Translations under genes and position numbers: made by a program
Part shown: piece after piece, positions 1-6,623 of the stretch
Numbering within the stretch: the stretch's first letter is position 1
Layout: each line of letters opens with the position of its first letter
Source of the DNA: an uncultured Polymorphobacter sp.
GTDB lineage: Bacteria > Pseudomonadota > Alphaproteobacteria > Sphingomonadales > Sphingomonadaceae
Assembly: GCA_937894055.1 (NCBI GenBank)
Contig: CALDHQ010000054.1
Location: 1 to 7,857, forward strand
Length of the DNA: 7,857 nucleotides
Direction of reading: 5' to 3'
Notes under the pieces: model-generated
Databases searched by the model: none
Seen by the model: only the letters and a program-made list of their open reading frames with translations
What the model was told of the DNA's origin: nothing

Positions 1-99
1 CTGCAGGCAGGCGACGTCGGGCTGCGTCGCTGCCAGCCATTCGAGCAAGCGCGGCAGACGGGCGGCGGTACCGTTGATGTTGAAAGTCGCGATGCGCAT
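1..99 (-). CDS. xth: Exodeoxyribonuclease III, N-terminal 33 codons (3' end beyond window)
   Basis: The start codon is the ATG at 99-97 and the frame stays open to the left edge. The visible N-terminus (MRIATFNINGTAARLPRLLE, then WLAATQPDVACLQ) matches the opening of the ExoIII/AP-endonuclease family. It has the conserved Asn7 of the FNING strand and the PDVxxLQ strand that comes just before the catalytic Glu, which would be codon 34, one codon outside the window. Family members are Mg2+-dependent 3'-5' exonucleases and class II AP endonucleases that work in base-excision repair. The gene lies 47 bp downstream of erpA on the same strand and may be co-transcribed with it. I see no strong Shine-Dalgarno sequence before the ATG. 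Confidence 0.9.
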   Translation of the reverse strand, partial: MRIATFNINGTAARLPRLLEWLAATQPDVACLQ

Positions 100-146
100 G
101 GCGACTGTTTAGCAGCGCCGGCGCGCGGCTCCTAGCGTCGTAAAGC

Positions 147-476
147 CTAAACCGAAAAGCTGCTGCCGCAGCCGCAGCCCGACTGGGCGTTGGGGTTCTT
201 CACCTGGAAGCTCGCGGCGCCGATGGTTTCGACATAGTCGACCTGTGCGCCCTCGAGGAACGGCAGGCTGACGGCATCGACGAGCATCGTCACGCCGTCG
301 GTTTCGACCACCAGATCATCGGGCGCGGCGTCGGTTTCAAGGCCGAAGCGGTACTGGAACCCGGCGCACCCCCCGCCATCGACGGCGAGCCGCAGCTTGA
401 GCCCCGGCTTGCCCTGACGCGCAGCAATGGCAGCGACACGGGCAGCGGCGGCGGGCATGAGTTGGGGTGCGTTCAT
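147..476 (-). CDS. erpA: A-type Fe-S cluster carrier protein ErpA/IscA family
   Basis: This is a 109-residue protein of the HesB/IscA/ErpA family, of usual length, starting at the ATG at 476-474. The three cluster-ligating cysteines are present: Cys37 in GGGCAGFQY, and Cys101 and Cys103 in the C-terminal SGCGCGSSFSV. The spacing is that of A-type carriers, which bind a [2Fe-2S] or [4Fe-4S] cluster and pass it to apo-proteins in the cytoplasm. The tail and the xth neighbour favour the ErpA branch over IscA or SufA, but the branch is inferred. No isc or suf genes are nearby. The gene begins 44 bp after the M23 peptidase stop. A promoter-like sequence sits in that gap, and there is no good ribosome binding site. 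Confidence 0.93.
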   Translation of the reverse strand: MNAPQLMPAAAARVAAIAARQGKPGLKLRLAVDGGGCAGFQYRFGLETDAAPDDLVVETDGVTMLVDAVSLPFLEGAQVDYVETIGAASFQVKNPNAQSGCGCGSSFSV

Positions 477-511
477 GCCGTCAACATAGGCATGATGCGA
501 CGTGGTTGCAA
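477..511 (-). promoter_or_regulatory. Possible erpA promoter giving a near-leaderless transcript
   Basis: Reading the minus strand, TTGCAA (511-506) and TATGTT (488-483) are 17 bp apart. Each matches four of six positions of the sigma-70 -35 and -10 consensus. The -10-like box ends only six bases before the erpA ATG, so transcription would start at or within a few bases of the start codon. This fits the lack of a Shine-Dalgarno sequence. The match is modest and could be chance. Confidence 0.3.
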
Positions 512-520
512 TTGGCAGCC

Positions 521-1876
521 TTAGCGGCCGCCGATACCTGCGGTGAAACGCGGACCTGTGAAGCTGCTGGCAGCTACCGCGGTTCCGGCTTCGGTCGCGC
601 CCTGCACGGCACGGCCCTGTGCGGCGAGCACATAGCTGCTGGCAGCGAGATAGGGGCGCGGATTGACCGCGCGGCCATCGATGCGGACTTCATAGTGCAG
701 ATGCGTGCCGGTCGAGCGGCCGGTCGAGCCCATGCGGCCGATCAGCTGGCCCTGCTTGACGCTCTCGCCGGGCTGGACGAGGATTTTCGACAAATGGCCA
801 TAGCGCGTCGCCATGCCGCGGCCGTGTTCGAGCTCGATGAGGTTGCCGTAGCCGCCGCTGCGGCCGGCAACGCCGACGACACCTGCGGCTGCCGCATAGA
901 TCGGCTCGCCCTGGCTGCCTGCCATATCGAGCCCGGCGTGCATGGCGGCACCGCCGTTGAACGGGTCGTAGCGATAGCCGAAGCCCGAGGTCAGCGAATA
1001 ATTGGAAACCGGGGCGAAGGCCGGGATCGACACCAGCGCCGCTTCGAGCGTGGTGAGCTTCTTCCAGCTGAGGTAGAGATCCTTGAAGCGCGGCTCGGCG
1101 CCGGTCAGCGCTTCGCTGTTCGCCGGCACATAGGGGCCGCCCATGCCGGCAGCCGACTGCGCGATCAGCCGGTCGGGATCGAGCCCGAGGCGGCGCACCA
1201 GCGTCTGGGTTTCCTTGAGGCGGGCCTGCGCGGCGTTCGTCGCGGTATCGACAAACGCCAGCTGCTGCGATTCGAGCTTGCGGAACGGTTCGAGCACGGC
1301 GGCTTCGGCGAGCGCCGGATTGATCTGGGCGTTCTTGCCGCGCTTGCCCTTGACCGGCAGCAGCTCGGCGGCGGTGACGAGGGCATCACCACCGGCATCG
1401 GCGCGCGGCAGCATCGCTGCGAGCTGTGCGAGGTCGCGCTTGCCGGTGAGCAGCGAGGCGAGGAATTGCTGGCGGGCTTCGATCTTCGCGGCGGTGGTGG
1501 CGACGTTGCCCTTGAGCGCGCTGACGTCGGACTTCATCACCGAAACCTGGGTCGACAGCGCCGCGAGTTCGGCCTGTTTGGCAGCGAGCTGTGCATCGGT
1601 GACGCTGTTGCCAGCGACCATGTTGGCGGTTGCAACACCGAGCCAACCCAACACCAGAGCAGTTCCACCAATTGCCATAAGCTGTTCGCGTGTCCCTATC
1701 GTGATGACGTGCAACCGGTCGGCGCGGTGCCAGGTGAAGACATGTTCCGGAAGCGCTCGCGTCAGACGCGTCGCAAACCTTTGCCAGGCAGCGTCGATCC
1801 GAACCACGTTGTGCAACCCCCTGTATGCTTCACTTACCGGCCTGCAGCCGCTGCTGCCGACCGGGCGCCGAATCAA
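521..1876 (-). CDS. M23 (LytM) family metallopeptidase, membrane-anchored
   Basis: This is a 451-residue predicted zinc peptidoglycan endopeptidase. A basic cytoplasmic N-terminus is followed by one transmembrane helix at about residues 66-88, then a coiled coil at about 92-150, a linker, and a complete LytM domain at about 290-410. The zinc and active-site residues are His313 and Asp317 (MHAGLDMAG), His361 (RYGHLS) and the HxH pair His392/His394 (THLHYEV). The helix should place the coiled coil and peptidase in the periplasm, where it would cleave peptide crosslinks during growth or division. The start is uncertain. The longest frame begins at a TTG (1876-1874) with AGGAAGG seven bases upstream. 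A GTG at 1807-1805 with AGGGGG nine bases upstream would give 428 residues and remove a tail that looks unconserved. The gene follows the DUF455 gene after 64 bp and precedes erpA by 44 bp. Confidence 0.93.
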   Translation of the reverse strand: MIRRPVGSSGCRPVSEAYRGLHNVVRIDAAWQRFATRLTRALPEHVFTWHRADRLHVITIGTREQLMAIGGTALVLGWLGVATANMVAGNSVTDAQLAAKQAELAALSTQVSVMKSDVSALKGNVATTAAKIEARQQFLASLLTGKRDLAQLAAMLPRADAGGDALVTAAELLPVKGKRGKNAQINPALAEAAVLEPFRKLESQQLAFVDTATNAAQARLKETQTLVRRLGLDPDRLIAQSAAGMGGPYVPANSEALTGAEPRFKDLYLSWKKLTTLEAALVSIPAFAPVSNYSLTSGFGYRYDPFNGGAAMHAGLDMAGSQGEPIYAAAAGVVGVAGRSGGYGNLIELEHGRGMATRYGHLSKILVQPGESVKQGQLIGRMGSTGRSTGTHLHYEVRIDGRAVNPRPYLAASSYVLAAQGRAVQGATEAGTAVAASSFTGPRFTAGIGGR

Positions 1877-1940
1877 CCTTCAGCCTTCCTGATCCTGCCG
1901 GGCCTTGGTTAACCTTGGTCCCGACGAGTCTGTTGAAGCA

Positions 1941-2738
1941 TCACGCCGGCGACGGTTCAACCGGCAGATAGAAGCCGGGGGGCAAACCGGCCTGTTCGCG
2001 CGCCGAGTCGTTGAACGGTGGCTTAACGGCCCCGCTGAAATGGCTTGCGACGGCCGATTTAAATGCGGCCTGCGGCACTAGATTCGATTCGGCGCAGCAA
2101 AAATGGAACCATTTCGATCCGGCCGCGACATGGCCGATTTCGTCGGCATAGATGCGCTGCAGGATGGCCGAGCTGTCATGGTCGCCGCCGCGATCGAGCC
2201 GCGCGATCATTTCCGGCGTGACATCGAGCCCGCGCGCCTCCAGCACCAGCGGCACCACCGCGAGCCGCGCCAGCAGGTCATGCGCCGTCGCCATCGCCGA
2301 ACGCCACAGCCCGTCATGTGCGGGCAGCGCGCCGTAATGCGTGCCAATCACCTCGAGCCGGTCGGCGAGTAGCGTGAAATGTTCGGCCTCCTCGCCGCCG
2401 ATACGCACCCAGTCATCGACAAACGCCCGCGGCATCGCGCGTCCGAAGCGCGCGACAATGTCGAACGCCAGGTCAATCGCGTTGAGTTCGATATGCGCCA
2501 CCGCGTGCAGCAGCGCCTGCCGTGACGCCAGATTGCCCGCCTTGCCGCGCTTGGGCATGTGCGACGGATCGCGCAGTTCGGGGTGTGCGGGCCGCGCCGG
2601 CCGATCTGGCACCGGTACCCAGCCATCCGCCAGCTTGCCGGCGCGCCAATCGGCCGCGGCCTGCAACGCGGCGGCCGCCTTGGCGCGCGCGTCGCCAGTC
2701 AGCAGCACGCCGACCGCCGCTTGCCCGAGTGTCGTCAT
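1941..2738 (-). CDS. DUF455 family ferritin-like protein, probable di-iron protein
   Basis: This 265-residue protein resembles the DUF455 family of the ferritin-like superfamily, whose biochemical role I do not know. The di-iron ligand pattern of a four-helix bundle is visible: Glu84 (HIELNAID), Glu117 and His120 (EEAEH), Glu167 (LVLEARGL), and Glu200 and His203 (DEIGH). This gives two ExxH pairs plus two lone glutamates. There is no signal peptide or membrane helix, so it should be cytoplasmic. The ATG (2738-2736) directly follows the bcp stop codon (TAAATG read on the minus strand) with no spacer and no clear Shine-Dalgarno sequence. Translation is therefore probably coupled to bcp. The pairing with a peroxiredoxin suggests a link to iron or oxidant handling, which is inference. 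An oxygenase or oxidase role is equally possible. Confidence 0.88.
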   Translation of the reverse strand: MTTLGQAAVGVLLTGDARAKAAAALQAAADWRAGKLADGWVPVPDRPARPAHPELRDPSHMPKRGKAGNLASRQALLHAVAHIELNAIDLAFDIVARFGRAMPRAFVDDWVRIGGEEAEHFTLLADRLEVIGTHYGALPAHDGLWRSAMATAHDLLARLAVVPLVLEARGLDVTPEMIARLDRGGDHDSSAILQRIYADEIGHVAAGSKWFHFCCAESNLVPQAAFKSAVASHFSGAVKPPFNDSAREQAGLPPGFYLPVEPSPA

Positions 2739-3206
2739 TTACGCGAGCGCTTGTGCGGCCTTGAGCACCGCTTCGGCATGGCCGGCGACCTTCACCTTGT
2801 GCCAGGCCTGCGCGACCTTGCCGTCGCGGCCGATCAGGAAGGTGGCGCGTTCGATCCCCATGTACTTGCGCCCGTACAGGCTCTTTTCGACCCAGACGCC
2901 GTACGCTTCGACGACCTTGCCCTCGGGGTCCGACCCGAGCGCCACGCCCAGTGCGTGCTTGGCGCGGAACTTGGCGTGCGCGGCGATGCTGTCCTTCGAC
3001 ACGCCGATAACCAAAGTGTCGGCGGCGGCAAAGTCGGCGGCGAGCGCGGTGAATGCCTTGGCTTCGGTGGTGCAGCCCGACGTGTCATCCTTGGGGTAGA
3101 AATACAGCACCAGCTTGCGGCCCTTGGCGCTGGCGAGCGACAGGTCACCGTCGGCGTCGCTGGGCAGGTGGAAATCGGGGGCGGCGGTGCCGGGCGCGAT
3201 GGTCAT
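2739..3206 (-). CDS. bcp: Thioredoxin-dependent thiol peroxidase Bcp (peroxiredoxin), single-cysteine form
   Basis: This is a 155-residue cytoplasmic peroxiredoxin of the Bcp/PrxQ family that reduces H2O2 and organic hydroperoxides. The peroxidatic Cys45 lies in PKDDTSGCTTEAKAF, with Thr42 and Arg120 (GIERATF) completing the usual active site. The position five residues after the peroxidatic cysteine, where 2-Cys members have the resolving cysteine, is Lys50. The protein has no other cysteine, so it should work by a 1-Cys mechanism with an external thiol. I chose the ATG at 3206-3204 because AGGAG lies six bases upstream and the family N-terminus (APDFHLP) follows at once. The frame runs 17 codons further to 3257, but that extension has no family similarity. 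It lies downstream of glnE, separated by an inverted repeat, and abuts the DUF455 gene. Confidence 0.95.
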   Translation of the reverse strand: MTIAPGTAAPDFHLPSDADGDLSLASAKGRKLVLYFYPKDDTSGCTTEAKAFTALAADFAAADTLVIGVSKDSIAAHAKFRAKHALGVALGSDPEGKVVEAYGVWVEKSLYGRKYMGIERATFLIGRDGKVAQAWHKVKVAGHAEAVLKAAQALA

Positions 3207-3214
3207 GCGATGCT
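3207..3214 (-). promoter_or_regulatory. bcp ribosome binding site region
   Basis: On the minus strand AGGAG occurs just upstream of this interval, six bases before the ATG at 3206. It is the clearest Shine-Dalgarno sequence in the window, and it decides the bcp start in favour of 3206 over the longer frame to 3257. Confidence 0.6.
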
Positions 3215-3270
3215 CCTGTAATGTGCTTGCTGCGACCTGGACGGTATTGCGGTCCAACTACACCCAAACC

Positions 3271-3342
3271 CGCTCTTCCCGAGCGAAGTCGAGGGACGCG
3301 CAACAGCCTCGGCGTGTCCCTCGACTTCGCTCGGGATGAGCG
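3271..3342. repeat. Dispersed-type inverted repeat between glnE and bcp
   Basis: Two 30-bp arms (3271-3300 and 3313-3342) are complementary except for one T-T mismatch (3276/3337) and one G-T wobble (3298/3315), with a 12-bp loop. The core arm contains TCCCGAGCGAAGTCGAGGGA, which I recognise as a repeat scattered through intergenic regions of sphingomonad genomes. It lies 40 bp after the glnE stop and 64 bp before the bcp start. The transcript would fold into a long hairpin that could terminate transcription or protect the glnE 3' end. No T-run follows on the minus strand, so a classical intrinsic terminator is unlikely. Confidence 0.85.
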
Positions 3343-3382
3343 ACGTTGGTTGGTGCGACCAAGCCGCAACGATTGCCTAGCA

Positions 3383-6142
3383 TCACCGCCGCTTGTCGAA
3401 CAGCACCTCCCAGGCCCCGACGATGCTGCTTCTTGCCGCAGCGACCGCAGCCTCGAGCGCCGCGAAGTCCGCCTGCCCTGTGGCCTGCGCCAGCAACCCG
3501 GTGACGCCCGCTGGTGCGGCGGCGACGCGCGTCGCCGCCGCACCGGCGTCGGGCAACACTAGCCGCAGCATGATCAGCAGCCGCGTCAGCAGGTCGTGCG
3601 CATCGAGCAGCGCCGCGTCGAGCGTGCCGCGCGCCACCAGCTCGGCAATCGCGGCGCGCAGGTCGGGCGTCTGCGCCACACGGTCGCGCAGCTGCAGGAA
3701 GTGCGTGATGAACTCCAGATCGACCAGCCCGCCCTTGCCGAGCTTGACGTCCCAGAAGCCGTGGCCGGGCTTCGCCGCATCGATATCGCCGCGCATCGCC
3801 AGCACGTCGGTACGCAGCGTGTCCGCGTCACGCGGTGCCTGCAGAATCTCGGTGATCACCGCCTGCGCCGCCTCCATATCGCCCGCAACAACGCGGCCAC
3901 GCGTCAGCGCCAGATGCTCCCACGTCCATGCCGCCTCGCGCTGGTAGCGCGCGAAGCTGTCGAGGCTGACCGCGAGCAACCCCTGCGACCCCGAAGGCCG
4001 CAGCCGCGTATCGACTTCATAAAGCGCGCCTGCCGCGGTCGGCACCGACAGCGCCGCCGTCAACCGCGTCGCCAGCCGGTTGAAATAGCTCGTCGCCGCC
4101 AGCGGCTTGGCGCCGTCGGACATCGCCTCGTGACTGCCGCTGAACAGGAAAATCAGGTCGAGGTCGGACGCATGCGTCAGCGCCCGGCCGCCGTAGCGCC
4201 CCATCGCCAGCACGATCAGCCCGGCACCGGCGATACGCCCGTGCGTCGCGGCAAACTCCGCCTCGACGGCATCGCCGAGCACCTGCAGCGCCGCGTCGGC
4301 CAAGTCACTGAGCCCGGTCGCTGCCACCAGCGGATCGACGCGCGCTTCGATGAGCTGCGCGCCGACCTGGAAGCGATGCTCGCCGGTCCAGTTGCGGACG
4401 CGGTCGAGCGTGACTTCAAGATGCTTCGAACCACGCACAAAGCTGCGCAGATTGGCGAGCAGCGCCGCACCGTCGGGCAACGGCACAAATGCCTCCGGCC
4501 CGAGCAGCACGTCGAGCAGCGCCGGATCGCGCGCCAGCGCATTCGCCAGCACCGGCGTCACCCCGAGCAGCCGCCCCAGCAGCGGCATCAGCTTTGGATT
4601 GGCGCTCAGCAGCGCGAAGAACTGCAATCCAGCCGGCAATTGCTCGAGGAAACTGTCGAAGCGCGCGGCGGCCTGCGCCGGGTCACCTGCCGCCGCCAGC
4701 GTCGCCAGCAGTTCGGGCAGAATATCCTCGAACTCGTGCCGGCTCGCCTCGGCGCGCAGCGCGCGATACTTGCCCTGCCGCCAGCGCTCGATCAGCGGCA
4801 CGAACGCCGCCGGCTTGAGCCCCGCATCGGTCAGCCAGCGCCGCAGCGCCTTGGTCTCGGTCGGCACCTCGACGCCGCCGGCCTGCGCGATCAGCAAATC
4901 ATACGCCGCCGCTACGCCCGCCGTCGCGTCCTTCAACCGGTGTTCGAGGGCGCGCCAGTCGGCAAAGCCGCACAGCTGCGCCACCGCCTCGCGCTGCGCG
5001 GCATTGGTCGGCACTGCATGCGTCTGCTCGTCGGCGCGCATCTGCAGCCGGTGCTCGACGGTGCGCAGGAAGCGATAGGCGTGCGCCAGTTGCGCCGCCG
5101 TCAGCGCGTCGATGCGCCCGGCGTCGGCCAGCGCCGCGAGTGCTTCCAGCGTCGGCGCCACGCGCAACCGCGCATCGCGCCCGCCCCAGATCATCTGGTG
5201 GATCTGCGCGAAGAATTCGACTTCGCGGATGCCGCCGCGCCCGCGCTTCAAGTCGAAGCCCGGCCCGACTTCCTGCCCCGCGTCATAATGGTCGCGGATG
5301 CGCAGACTGACCGACTGGATGTCGCGGATCGCGGTGTAATCGAGGCTGCGGCGCCAAAGGAACGGCGCGATGGTGTCGAGGAATTCGTTCCCGCGCGGCA
5401 CGTCGCCGGCGCAGACGCGGCAGCGGATGAACGCCACGCGCTCCCAGGTCAGCGCCTCCGACTGGTAGTAATGCTCGGCCGCCGCAAAGGTCATCGCGAT
5501 CGGCGTCGCTTCGGGCGACGGCCGCAGCCGCAGGTCGGTGCGGAAGACATAGCCGCTGGCGGTCGGCGCATCCATGATCTGCACGATGCGCCGGCCGATG
5601 CGCACCGCCGCCTCGGCATGGTCCTCGCGCGGCCGCACCGGAATGACATCGGGGTCATACAAAAAGATCAGGTCGACATCGCTCGAATAGTTGAGCTCAT
5701 AACTGCCGAGCTTGCCCAGCCCGAGCACCGCGAAGCCGGCGTCGGGCGCATCGCGTTCGGCCAGCGCTGCCGCCACCGCGCGCTGCAGCGCCAGATCGGC
5801 AAAGCGCGACAGCGCCATCGTCACCGCTTCGAGCGGCCAGGCGCCGCTGAGGTCGGCCAGCGCCACCAGCAACGCGACATCAGCCTTGGCAGCGCGCAGC
5901 AGTTCGTCGATGTCGTCCGTCGCGGCGGCGGCTTGCGCCATCACCGCCTCGAACGCGGCGTCGAAGCCCGCTTCGGCAATCAGCGGCAGCACCGCCTTGC
6001 GCGTCCGCAGCAGCCGCTTGAGATACGGCGACTGGCTGAAGGCATGCGCGACCGCCGTCGCCAGCGCCGCATCGACCGCCATGCCGTCAAGCAAACGCGC
6101 GGCATCCGCGGGCAGCGCAAGTGGGGCGAGAGCCTCGGTCAT
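3383..6142 (-). CDS. glnE: Bifunctional glutamine synthetase adenylyltransferase/deadenylase GlnE
   Basis: The 919-residue protein is close to the family length (E. coli about 946). It attaches AMP to glutamine synthetase and removes it, under control of the PII protein, matching ammonium assimilation to nitrogen supply in the cytoplasm. Two homologous nucleotidyltransferase halves are visible. The N-terminal deadenylase half has GLGKLGSYELNYSSDVDL with Asp155/Asp157, RTDLRLRP at 202-209 and KRGRGGIREVEF at 299-310. The C-terminal adenylylase half has MGRYGGRALTHASDLDL with Asp660/Asp662, VDTRLRP at 710-716 and KLGKGGLVDLEF at 800-811. I chose the ATG at 6142-6140, where MTEALAPLALPADAARL begins. 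The frame continues 34 codons to 6244, but that extension is cysteine-rich, unlike the family, and lies in the AT-richer leader. There is no strong Shine-Dalgarno sequence. A perfect palindrome lies near the 3' end. Confidence 0.96.
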   Translation of the reverse strand: MTEALAPLALPADAARLLDGMAVDAALATAVAHAFSQSPYLKRLLRTRKAVLPLIAEAGFDAAFEAVMAQAAAATDDIDELLRAAKADVALLVALADLSGAWPLEAVTMALSRFADLALQRAVAAALAERDAPDAGFAVLGLGKLGSYELNYSSDVDLIFLYDPDVIPVRPREDHAEAAVRIGRRIVQIMDAPTASGYVFRTDLRLRPSPEATPIAMTFAAAEHYYQSEALTWERVAFIRCRVCAGDVPRGNEFLDTIAPFLWRRSLDYTAIRDIQSVSLRIRDHYDAGQEVGPGFDLKRGRGGIREVEFFAQIHQMIWGGRDARLRVAPTLEALAALADAGRIDALTAAQLAHAYRFLRTVEHRLQMRADEQTHAVPTNAAQREAVAQLCGFADWRALEHRLKDATAGVAAAYDLLIAQAGGVEVPTETKALRRWLTDAGLKPAAFVPLIERWRQGKYRALRAEASRHEFEDILPELLATLAAAGDPAQAAARFDSFLEQLPAGLQFFALLSANPKLMPLLGRLLGVTPVLANALARDPALLDVLLGPEAFVPLPDGAALLANLRSFVRGSKHLEVTLDRVRNWTGEHRFQVGAQLIEARVDPLVAATGLSDLADAALQVLGDAVEAEFAATHGRIAGAGLIVLAMGRYGGRALTHASDLDLIFLFSGSHEAMSDGAKPLAATSYFNRLATRLTAALSVPTAAGALYEVDTRLRPSGSQGLLAVSLDSFARYQREAAWTWEHLALTRGRVVAGDMEAAQAVITEILQAPRDADTLRTDVLAMRGDIDAAKPGHGFWDVKLGKGGLVDLEFITHFLQLRDRVAQTPDLRAAIAELVARGTLDAALLDAHDLLTRLLIMLRLVLPDAGAAATRVAAAPAGVTGLLAQATGQADFAALEAAVAAARSSIVGAWEVLFDKRR
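3513..3544. repeat. Perfect 32-bp palindrome inside glnE
   Basis: The sequence is its own reverse complement with no spacer (centre between 3528 and 3529). Allowing one T-G wobble at 3512/3545, the symmetry extends to 40 bp (3509-3548). It encodes part of an alanine-rich stretch (GAAATRVAAAP) near the GlnE C-terminus, between the last recognisable catalytic motifs and the end of the protein. The mRNA would form a very stable hairpin. Confidence 0.9.
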
Positions 6143-6391
6143 GCAGGTCTTGTGACAGCCGCAAATTGGCCGCGCAAGCCGGCAAGCGCGACAGTTGCGG
6201 CATAGTGCGCGTCGATCCTGCGCCCAATAATCGCCGCATCCCAAAGCATTTTTGACAGCCGAAATGCTAGTTTAAGAACTTGATAACAACTTGCAGAAAC
6301 AAGCCAGTTACTTGGCACAAATTTGCTTGCGACATAAAATTGCTCAAGTCTGCATTCAACGCAGTATTTCCGGCAGTCACCGTGCAAACAC

Positions 6392-6517
6392 ATGAATACT
6401 GTCGCAGAAACGTATCGATTTACCGCATTCGGTGCGACATTTTGCCACTTTCAACACAATCGGGGTGGCGGACGTCCGGGCAATTTGACACACTTTGCTC
6501 CGGGTCCTCAGGCTTGA
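6392..6517 (+). CDS. Possible 41-residue small protein in the AT-rich island
   Basis: An ATG at 6392 opens a 41-codon frame that begins MNTVAETYRFTAFGATF and stops with TGA at 6515-6517. A terminator-like hairpin on the same strand begins 24 bp later. I recognise no family, the start lacks a clear Shine-Dalgarno sequence, and the C-terminal half turns GC-rich and glycine/proline-rich like read-through of noncoding DNA. It may be a gene remnant or chance. It is the only plus-strand frame in the window that is not a shadow of a real gene and that has a terminator placed to serve it. Confidence 0.2.
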   Translation: MNTVAETYRFTAFGATFCHFQHNRGGGRPGNLTHFAPGPQA

Positions 6518-6540
6518 TCCCGCTCGCCGGGCCCGAAGAC

Positions 6541-6587
6541 GAACCCGGCCACGACCGCCCCCCGTGCGTGGCCGGGTTCAAATTTTT
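6541..6587 (+). terminator. Terminator-like hairpin with T-run, plus-strand orientation
   Basis: Perfect 13-bp arms GAACCCGGCCACG (6541-6553) and its complement (6567-6579) flank a 13-base loop. They are followed after AAA by five Ts (6583-6587). This has the form of an intrinsic terminator for transcripts running left to right. No convincing plus-strand gene precedes it. Read on the minus strand there is no T-run after the stem, so it is not a classical terminator for tatC. Confidence 0.5.
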
Positions 6588-6616
6588 CTGGCCGGCGATG
6601 GCCGAAACCAAAAATT
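6581..6616. repeat. Short AT-armed inverted repeat
   Basis: AATTTTT (6581-6587) and AAAAATT (6610-6616) are exact complements around a 22-bp middle containing two GGCC tetramers (6590-6593 and 6600-6603). The left arm overlaps the T-run of the preceding hairpin, so the two structures would compete in a transcript. Confidence 0.6.
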
Positions 6617-6623
6617 CCGCCCC

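Noticed and set aside
467..1912. 481-codon open frame on the plus strand opposite the M23 gene
   Set aside because: The opposite strand carries a complete, motif-bearing peptidase, and this frame has low-complexity Arg/Ala/Gly composition.
2559..3221. 220-codon plus-strand frame across bcp and DUF455
   Set aside because: It is antisense to two well-recognised genes and shows no motifs.
3207..3257. 17-codon N-terminal extension of Bcp
   Set aside because: A strong Shine-Dalgarno sequence (AGGAG) lies inside it, just before the family-like start at 3206.
3053..3562. Frames crossing the glnE-bcp gap that contain RAKSRD-like peptides, on both strands
   Set aside because: These peptides are translations of the inverted repeat at 3271-3342 and are a known kind of spurious ORF.
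3596..6205. 869-codon open frame on the plus strand opposite glnE
   Set aside because: It is an antisense shadow produced by GC-rich third positions in glnE. Its translation is arginine/glutamine/histidine-rich with no family features.
6143..6244. 34-codon N-terminal extension of GlnE
   Set aside because: It is cysteine-rich and unlike GlnE N-termini. The family-like sequence begins at the ATG at 6142.
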